This document shows positions 23,422 to 28,574 of a stretch of 28,574 nucleotides of DNA, piece after piece; position 1 is the stretch's first letter; every line of letters starts with the position of its first letter. The translations under genes were made by a program, and so were the position numbers. Below the pieces are notes generated by a model that was given only the letters and a program-made list of their open reading frames with translations, had not been told where the DNA came from and did no database searches. The DNA comes from DMER64 sp964600385 (GTDB lineage: Bacteria > Bacteroidota > Bacteroidia > Bacteroidales > UBA932): NCBI GenBank assembly GCA_964600385.1, contig CAZRJC010000024.1, positions 1-28,574 of the forward strand. Direction: 5' to 3'.

Positions 23422-24753
23422 TACCCTGGGCAGGGCGCTTATGCGTGCCCTGGTTTCCTCATCTATGTTTTTAGTGGAGAAAGGGACAATCTCCACGTCG
23501 TCGACGAACTCTCCGGGATTACGTCCGTATTTATATTCGTATGAAAACCGGCCGGGAAAATCCAGGCGACCGGCCGCCAGAGAATCGTGAACAGGCACCG
23601 AAATGTAAAAAGTGGCTCCGGACGGGGTAAGTTTGTATGACAACTGTTTGTCTTTCAGCAATGTGGCATATACTTCCCTCGCGGTTTCAATGGCCGGATC
23701 AATAATCACCACATTTTCTGCAATAAGATGGCGGTAAACATATTCCCCGTCTTTTTTATAATCCCTCAATTCCTTAAGCATGGCGGCAATCGTCTTCGTC
23801 TGGTAGGGATAATGTGTGCACCCGAGTATCAGGCACCTGAGTTCCAGGGGTGAATCTGAGTGTCGCAATTTTTCTACAAGGGACAGGAGATGATAGCGTG
23901 CATAATTCCGGGACGCATTGAGCTGCAATTGTACCGGAGCCTCCAGACTGCCTTCATATAGCATATTGTTTCCGGAAAAATCAAAGCGGTAAGCATCAAG
24001 CAAATTCGTGTCTATTTTGAATTCCGAATGATCCAGGGACGGTCCGCGGTACAAACTTCGGGGAGCTGTTGCCTCGGGATCAATAAAATCCGGCTCTCCG
24101 TCAACGGCCTCGGCAAATCCCAAAGATCCCTGGCTAATCACCCGCAGAGTACCCTGATATCCTTGTTCCTTTGCCGCATTCAGCAACGCATTTTCATATC
24201 CGCCCGAGGCTATGGTCCCCACTGTGGCCAATACGCCAATGGCCGCATCCTCGTTTTTGTCCAACTGACTCAAAACAGCTTTAACACCTGCATCGATAAC
24301 CCCTATTGCCTTGATCCCGGAACGGCTTTCTTCCAGCAGGGTGCGGATATCCTCCAGTCCGTATGCCGTAGCCGTATTACAGGCCACCACTATGATCTTG
24401 ACCTTTTCCCGGAGCAGGAACAGAGCATCTTTGACTATCAGTTCCCTAAGAAAATCTGTCTTGTCCTGGGATGGATAATTTCCGTAAGGCATATTGGCCT
24501 GATCGCCAAGATAAATGTAATCTTCACTATCCAGCAATCTGCTTGAAAGTAATGCTTCCAAAACTGTAAGCCCGCCGGTTCCCGAGTCAAAGACACCTAT
24601 GGGCAGCGCATTCCGGTCTTTGGGATAAAACCGGAAATCCACGTAATGTGAAAAATTCTCATCGTTGAGCGCCCGGTCAATAACAGGCAGATACTCCGGT
24701 TTGCTTTGGCACGAAAGCACAAACAAACCCAAAAGAATGAACCATTTCCTCAT
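23401..24753 (-). CDS. murI: Glutamate/aspartate racemase homologue with lipoprotein signal and extra segments
   Basis: 450 residues against about 270 for typical MurI. Conserved racemase residues are all visible: Asp56 in GVFDSGTGGLTV, NMPYGNYP (89-93), Cys125 in VVACNTATAYG, GSLGFAE (209-215), Cys312 in LILGCTHYPYQTK and IIDPAIETAREV. Differences are an N-terminal lipoprotein-like signal (FILLGLFVLSC, Cys15), an insert of roughly 70-90 residues between the two catalytic Cys motifs (about 216-300), and a C-terminal extension of about 90 residues. The signal implies export to the periplasm or outer membrane, which does not fit supply of cytoplasmic D-glutamate for peptidoglycan. It could be a paralogue acting on exported amino acids. 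It is 9 nt downstream of the PHP gene. The symbol is given for family only. Confidence 0.85.
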   Translation of the reverse strand: MRKWFILLGLFVLSCQSKPEYLPVIDRALNDENFSHYVDFRFYPKDRNALPIGVFDSGTGGLTVLEALLSSRLLDSEDYIYLGDQANMPYGNYPSQDKTDFLRELIVKDALFLLREKVKIIVVACNTATAYGLEDIRTLLEESRSGIKAIGVIDAGVKAVLSQLDKNEDAAIGVLATVGTIASGGYENALLNAAKEQGYQGTLRVISQGSLGFAEAVDGEPDFIDPEATAPRSLYRGPSLDHSEFKIDTNLLDAYRFDFSGNNMLYEGSLEAPVQLQLNASRNYARYHLLSLVEKLRHSDSPLELRCLILGCTHYPYQTKTIAAMLKELRDYKKDGEYVYRHLIAENVVIIDPAIETAREVYATLLKDKQLSYKLTPSGATFYISVPVHDSLAAGRLDFPGRFSYEYKYGRNPGEFVDDVEIVPFSTKNIDEETRARISALPRVGRLLSF

Positions 24754-24762
24754 TGGACAGCA

Positions 24763-25596
24763 CTAATTAAGTTTAACAAAAACGGGTTTCCTTTGCCGGT
24801 AAAAGACACCGTAACGGAAACCGCAACGTTTCACGATTTCTGTATAATATTCAAAGTTCTCTCCTATGTGATTTTCCGCATGAGCGTCTGATCCCAGGCT
24901 CACGGCATCGCCACCCAATTCTTTGTAGCGTCTGAGGATGGCCATGTCGAGCGAAGGCGTGCCGTGTGCGAATGATTGATAAGTCTTCGTATTGATCTCA
25001 AACGTTTTTCCGTTGTGGGCCAGCAAGGTAAGTATCGGGTCAAGTATTTCACCGAATTCAGCCATGGAAATGATGTGCTCTTTATACGGCGAGTAACGGG
25101 CCACATAATCGAAATGGCCCAGGATATCGTATCCGTCAAAGTCTTTAAGGCAGGTGAGTATGGCCTCCAGATAGCGTCCGTAAGCCTCTTTGTACCCGTA
25201 ACCATTATAATAGTCACCGTGGTAAGGGTCCTTGTCCTCGATAAAATGCATGGAGGCCACTACCGTGTCGAATTGATAACGGCCCAGAAACTCTTTTATT
25301 GCCGTCATGCTCTTGGGCTGAATGCCCACCTCAACGCCTTTCAGCACCTGAAATGCTCCATCGGTCCGGGCCCCTGCCCGGAGGTTCATGGACAGTACAG
25401 TCCGTTCGATCTCTTCCTGGTGTTCCTGAGGATCAAATGTATATAACTCAACATCTTTTGGGGCATCAAAGTCGTAATGCTCAGTAAAACAAATACCCGA
25501 TAAGTTTATCTCTCTCGCCTTTTCTATCGCACGGACCATTGTCATCCTTCCGTCTGTGGAAAATACCGTATGGGTATGATTATCTGTGAGCCTCAT
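24763..25596 (-). CDS. PHP-domain phosphatase, histidinol-phosphatase (HisJ/HisK) type
   Basis: 277 residues, a single PHP domain. Metal ligands are visible: His7 and His9 in DNHTHTVFSTDGRM, Glu39 and His40 in CFTEHYDFD, a central His in VVASMHFIED, DILGHFDYVARY, and the C-terminal SLGSDAHAENHIGENF. This is the pattern of PHP-type histidinol phosphatases, which make histidinol from histidinol phosphate in the cytoplasm. No his genes are nearby, so a different phosphoester substrate is possible. The start overlaps the stop of enolase by 4 nt, which suggests co-translation with eno and with the racemase-like gene. Confidence 0.88.
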   Translation of the reverse strand: MRLTDNHTHTVFSTDGRMTMVRAIEKAREINLSGICFTEHYDFDAPKDVELYTFDPQEHQEEIERTVLSMNLRAGARTDGAFQVLKGVEVGIQPKSMTAIKEFLGRYQFDTVVASMHFIEDKDPYHGDYYNGYGYKEAYGRYLEAILTCLKDFDGYDILGHFDYVARYSPYKEHIISMAEFGEILDPILTLLAHNGKTFEINTKTYQSFAHGTPSLDMAILRRYKELGGDAVSLGSDAHAENHIGENFEYYTEIVKRCGFRYGVFYRQRKPVFVKLN

Positions 25597-26876
25597 TGAA
25601 CGTTCTTGAAAGCTTTTTTACCGGGGAAACGTGCAACAGTACCTAATTCATGTTCAATACGCATCAGCTGGTTGAACTTTTCTATGCGTTCGCTCCGGCA
25701 TCCACTGCCGGTTTTAATATGGCCCGCATTAACGGCTACTGCCAGGTCGGCAATGAAACTATCCGATGTTTCGCCGCTGCGGTGCGAAACAAAGCAATTG
25801 TAAGAATTCCTGTTTGCCAGCTCAATGGTTTCGAGTGTTTCTGTAACCGTACCTATCTGATTCAGTTTGATAAGAATGGAATTGGCGACGCCTTTTTCAA
25901 TGCCTTCTGCCAGGATGGCTTTATTGGTACAGAAGAGGTCATCACCCACCAGTTCAATCTTTCGTCCTACTACATCGGTAAGGTTCTTCCAGCCGGTCCA
26001 GTCGTTTTCAGCCAGTCCGTCTTCAATAGAGACAATCGGGTATTGATTTACCCAACCCTCCCATAGTTTGATCATTTCGTCACTGTCCAGCAACTGCTTT
26101 GTGCTCTTGAAGAATTTGTATTTCCCGTTCTCCCACATCTCACTGGCGGCAGGGTCAAGGCATATGCTCACATCGTCTCCTGGACGGTAGCCCGCTTTCA
26201 CGATCCCTTCCAGGATCATCTCCACGGCTTGTTCATTCGATTTCAGATCGGGTGCAAATCCTCCCTCATCACCAACGCCGGTGCTTAAACCCTTGGCCTT
26301 CAGCACACTTTTCAGTGAATGAAACACCTCGGCGCCCATTCGTATGGCCTCGGTAAAAGAAGGAGCGTTATGGGGAGCAATCATGAATTCCTGAAAATCC
26401 ACGGTATTGTCTGCATGCGCGCCTCCGTTGATCACGTTCATGCAGGGCACCGGCATAAGATAGGCATTACTGCCTCCCAGATAACGGTACAAAGGCAATC
26501 CCAGGCTGTCGGCCGCGGCCCTGGCAAACGCCATGGACACGCCCAGTATGGCATTGGCCCCCATTTTTGATTTATTAGCCGTACCGTCCAAACCTAAAAG
26601 GAAATAATCGAGTGTACGCTGACTGCCAAAACATTTGCCTTCAATTGCCGGGGCAATTTTATCGTTTACATTCCCTACGGCATTCAAAACGCCTTTTCCC
26701 ATGTATCGCTTCTTATCCCCGTCACGCATTTCCACCGCTTCTCGTTCACCCGTAGAGGCTCCGCTGGGAACCATGGCCCTGGCTTTGGTTCCGTCTTCCA
26801 GCCTTATGTCCACTTCTACTGTCGGATTCCCTCTGGAATCCAGGATTTCTATGGCTTCTACTTTCTTGATTTTCAT
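25593..26876 (-). CDS. eno: Enolase (phosphopyruvate hydratase)
   Basis: 427 residues, normal for bacterial enolase. N-terminal capping domain VEAIEILDSRGNPTVEVDI with the mobile loop VPSGASTGEREAVEMRD; the catalytic loop GVGDEGGFAPDL; metal ligands in VSICLDPAASEMW, YPIVSIEDGLAENDW and LVGDDLFCTN; catalytic Lys in ILIKLNQIGTVTE; SHRSGETSDSFIADLAVAVNAGHIKTG. The next stretch reads GSGCRSERIEKFNQ, a slightly unusual version of the GS.SRSER segment. It converts 2-phosphoglycerate to phosphoenolpyruvate. It is preceded by a good promoter and leads a tight gene set with the PHP phosphatase and the racemase-like protein. Confidence 0.98.
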   Translation of the reverse strand: MKIKKVEAIEILDSRGNPTVEVDIRLEDGTKARAMVPSGASTGEREAVEMRDGDKKRYMGKGVLNAVGNVNDKIAPAIEGKCFGSQRTLDYFLLGLDGTANKSKMGANAILGVSMAFARAAADSLGLPLYRYLGGSNAYLMPVPCMNVINGGAHADNTVDFQEFMIAPHNAPSFTEAIRMGAEVFHSLKSVLKAKGLSTGVGDEGGFAPDLKSNEQAVEMILEGIVKAGYRPGDDVSICLDPAASEMWENGKYKFFKSTKQLLDSDEMIKLWEGWVNQYPIVSIEDGLAENDWTGWKNLTDVVGRKIELVGDDLFCTNKAILAEGIEKGVANSILIKLNQIGTVTETLETIELANRNSYNCFVSHRSGETSDSFIADLAVAVNAGHIKTGSGCRSERIEKFNQLMRIEHELGTVARFPGKKAFKNVQ

Positions 26877-26890
26877 AGTATGAATTTTTT

Positions 26891-26921
26891 CAAATTTACA
26901 AATAAATTATCTGCTGCCCAA
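26891..26921 (-). promoter_or_regulatory. Promoter of eno
   Basis: On the minus strand TTG (26921-26919), 20 nt, then TAAATTTG (26898-26891): a full -7 box with correct -33 spacing. It sits at the very end of the transporter gene and in the 30-nt gap before eno, giving an expected mRNA leader of about 10 nt. It lets eno be transcribed independently of the upstream transporter. Confidence 0.6.
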
Positions 26922-27806
26922 CACTAAAAAAACGAGTCCGATAAGCACCAGAATCATATCCAGCACCTTCGCCTTTATGTTTTTTTCCTGCAAGGCCACT
27001 GCACCGTAAATAAACGAGACTACCACGCTGCAACGCCGGAGCATTGACACTATAGAGATCATCGACTCGTCATAAGAAAGGGCATAAAAATAAGCGAAGT
27101 CGGCAACGGACAAAAACAGGGAAATAAACGGAATGCTCCATATCCAGCGGAAAGGCGTTTGTTTTTCATGTCCTTTCCTGTACAAGCGGAAAAGCACCAA
27201 TCCCATGAAAAGGCATTGATAAACCACATACCAGGACTGTACGAACATCGGCTCCATTTCGCGCATAAGCTGTTTATCGTACAGGCCGCTTACGGCACCC
27301 ATCACAGTTGCCCCCACACTGCACCAGATCCATTTATTCCGCGAAAAAGCAATACCTTCTTTTCTGCCGGTAAGACTCAACATAAGAAATGAAGTGATCG
27401 CCAGCGCAATACCTGTCCACTGATATAAATTCAATTTTTCTCCAAACAAAAGCACTGCACCAATGAGCACCAGTACCGGCCTGGTGGCATTGACCGGTCC
27501 TACAATGGTAATGGGCAGATTCTTAATGGCATAATATCCCATTGTCCATGAAGCGAGCACTATCACAGACTTTACGGCTACCTTCAGATGGTCCACCACA
27601 CTTCCATGAGATACAAAAAAAGGCGTTCCCTGCAGCAAAGAACCCGATGTATGTGAAATCACTATAAAAGGAATAAAAAGCAACGCACAGAAAACGGTAT
27701 TAAGAAATAAAACCGTCAACACATTGTTCCCCTCCAGGGACTTCTTCTTAAAAATATCGTAAAGTCCCAGGAAAAAAGCCGAGACCAATGCAAGGAGTAT
27801 CCACAT
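26907..27806 (-). CDS. DMT superfamily (EamA) transporter
   Basis: 299 residues from ATG at 27806; the frame is open to an upstream ATG at 27833 (nine more residues). The internal start is preferred because MWILLALVSAFFLGLYDIFKKKSLEG is a typical EamA start, with the first helix immediately after Met. A TATCTTTG promoter box also lies 8 nt upstream, inside the longer reading. About ten hydrophobic helices in two EamA halves are seen (PVNATRPVLVLIGAVLLFGEKLNLYQWTGIALA closes the first half, SMLRRCSVVVSFIYGAVALQEKNIKAKVLDMILVLIGLVFLVLG the second). An inner-membrane exporter or permease of small metabolites; substrate unknown. Confidence 0.88.
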   Translation of the reverse strand: MWILLALVSAFFLGLYDIFKKKSLEGNNVLTVLFLNTVFCALLFIPFIVISHTSGSLLQGTPFFVSHGSVVDHLKVAVKSVIVLASWTMGYYAIKNLPITIVGPVNATRPVLVLIGAVLLFGEKLNLYQWTGIALAITSFLMLSLTGRKEGIAFSRNKWIWCSVGATVMGAVSGLYDKQLMREMEPMFVQSWYVVYQCLFMGLVLFRLYRKGHEKQTPFRWIWSIPFISLFLSVADFAYFYALSYDESMISIVSMLRRCSVVVSFIYGAVALQEKNIKAKVLDMILVLIGLVFLVLGSR

Positions 27807-27814
27807 AGCGGCCG

Positions 27815-27822
27815 CAAAGATA
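27815..27822 (-). promoter_or_regulatory. Possible -7 box deciding the EamA transporter start
   Basis: TATCTTTG on the minus strand, 8 nt before the ATG at 27806. It supports the shorter start, because a transcript from here would not contain the upstream ATG at 27833. No convincing -33 element is seen. Confidence 0.4.
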
Positions 27823-27848
27823 CCAAAAGACACTAAAAAGTGTTGCGG

Positions 27849-28370
27849 CTATATTTCGTCTGTAAGATCAACACCTAATAAAGTGTTGCACAGCTCTTTA
27901 TATTGATTCAGTATTTCAGGTTGACGGGCTATGCCCTCAAGAATACCGGGCAACGCTTTTACCTTTGAATAGGAATTTATTTGTGCCGTAATACCCGGGC
28001 TGTTATAAGCTCCCAGAAATTTTACAGCCGCATCTAAAAGCACGTCAAAAATTTCGGGCTGACGCGCAACAGCCTGAGCACAGGCAGCAATACAGGCGCC
28101 CCTGGCATATCCAAAATCCCGGGATATATAAATCCCGACAGGGGTTAGTTCCGAAATATCGCTGTACCCGGCAATTCGTTCCGCCGCATTTATCAAATCA
28201 TCGGCAGCTTCCGGTTGACGGGCAATGTTATCAAAAAGGGTTTGAATAGAAGTGATTTTATCAATTTTGTAATATTCGGCAATAACCATATCGTCGTATT
28301 CGCACGATTGAAACAAACACAATACGGCCGGTAACAGTACCGGAATTATCCTGCTAATATTTATTCTCAT
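27849..28370 (-). CDS. Small lipoprotein with three ARQPE repeats, unknown function
   Basis: 173 residues. Lipoprotein signal (VLLPAVLCLFQSC, Cys23) followed by acidic EYDDM. The mature part is helical and holds three copies of a roughly 18-25-residue unit: IARQPEAADDLINAAERI (49-66), VARQPEIFDVLLDAAVKF (101-118) and IARQPEILNQYKELCNTLL (147-165). Spacing is about 46-52 residues, and a Gly/Tyr-rich linker (GYSDISELTPVG; GAYNSPGI) follows the first two copies. No family is recognised. It is exported and probably anchored in a membrane. It lies upstream of the EamA transporter (gap 42 nt to the preferred start) in the same direction. Confidence 0.75.
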   Translation of the reverse strand: MRINISRIIPVLLPAVLCLFQSCEYDDMVIAEYYKIDKITSIQTLFDNIARQPEAADDLINAAERIAGYSDISELTPVGIYISRDFGYARGACIAACAQAVARQPEIFDVLLDAAVKFLGAYNSPGITAQINSYSKVKALPGILEGIARQPEILNQYKELCNTLLGVDLTDEI

Positions 28371-28392
28371 CTTTTTATGTTATTTTTCAAGT

Positions 28393-28400
28393 CAAAGATA
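28393..28400 (-). promoter_or_regulatory. Possible -7 box of the ARQPE-repeat lipoprotein
   Basis: TATCTTTG on the minus strand, 22 nt before the ATG at 28370, an ordinary distance for a Bacteroidetes gene. No TTTG is present about 20 nt further upstream. Confidence 0.4.
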
Positions 28401-28470
28401 ATACTTTCTTAAGTTCCGGATTGACTTTCACCTCTTTTTTCACAGGCAAGATATTTCATTTGCGTTGGCT

Positions 28471-28574
28471 TTATGGAAGGAACTCTGTAACGTTAAACTC
28501 AAAAGACGAACCAAGACCTGGTGTTATATAGGCATTCTTTTTAACGTAATGATCTGTACTGTATATTACTTTTT
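28471..28574 (-). CDS. Possible 3' end of a minus-strand gene cut by the right edge
   Basis: From the right edge the minus strand has one open frame of 33 codons ending in TAA at 28473-28471. It includes YSTDHYVKKNAYITPGLGSS and ends FEFNVTEFLP. The other two minus frames stop within about 12 codons. Composition looks protein-like, as in the end of a secreted or beta-rich protein, but no family can be named from so little. The 70 nt between this stop and the promoter box at 28393-28400 hold nothing else I recognise. Confidence 0.35.
   Translation of the reverse strand, partial: KVIYSTDHYVKKNAYITPGLGSSFEFNVTEFLP

Noticed and set aside
27807..27833. Longer EamA transporter start at 27833
   Set aside because: The nine extra residues are not part of a helix, the reading runs through a TATCTTTG box, and the internal Met is directly followed by the first transmembrane segment.

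Overview
The window comes from a Bacteroidetes chromosome, most likely order Bacteroidales. The evidence is a SusC/SusD polysaccharide-utilization locus (PUL) with a SusR-type regulator, lipoprotein signals with relaxed lipoboxes, no Shine-Dalgarno sequences, and repeated TAnnTTTG (-7 type) promoter boxes near gene starts. I cannot name the genus. No tRNA, rRNA, CRISPR array, insertion sequence or phage gene was seen.

Region 1 (1-16034, minus strand) is a PUL that most resembles the dextran (alpha-1,6-glucan) type. In transcription order it holds an outer-membrane TonB-dependent transporter (SusC), a substrate-binding lipoprotein (SusD), a SusE/F-like glycan-binding lipoprotein with three repeated binding modules, a GH66 endo-dextranase lipoprotein, a GH31 alpha-glucosidase, an unusual 885-residue six-hairpin glycosidase-like lipoprotein, and a second GH31 enzyme cut by the left edge. 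Upstream lies a SusR-like membrane regulator (periplasmic TPR sensor, one transmembrane helix, cytoplasmic HTH). The model is that GH66 cuts dextran at the surface, SusC/D/E import isomalto-oligosaccharides, and the periplasmic exo-enzymes release glucose. The genes are tightly packed, with 1-26 nt overlaps or gaps of 0-49 nt.

Region 2 (16064-17514) is a small junction: an AlbA_2/Schlafen-type single-domain protein (plus) converging on a winged-helix regulator plus membrane-protein pair (minus).

Region 3 (17592-23415, plus) is a methionine-branch operon, metY-metX-thrA(AK-HDH)-asd. It encodes all five activities from aspartate to homocysteine. Its leader holds the most interesting signal in the window: a 16-codon ORF with five Met codons (MNYMLYLYSMSMRMHL), then a terminator hairpin with a T-tract and a mutually exclusive antiterminator hairpin. 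This is the architecture of ribosome-mediated attenuation responding to methionyl-tRNA.

Region 4 (23401-28370, minus) runs, in transcription order, from a repeat-containing small lipoprotein through a DMT/EamA transporter, enolase and a PHP-family phosphatase to a glutamate-racemase homologue that appears to be an exported lipoprotein. The asd and racemase genes converge with overlapping ends, and a strong hairpin spans both stop codons. The last ~100 bases may be the 3' end of another minus-strand gene.
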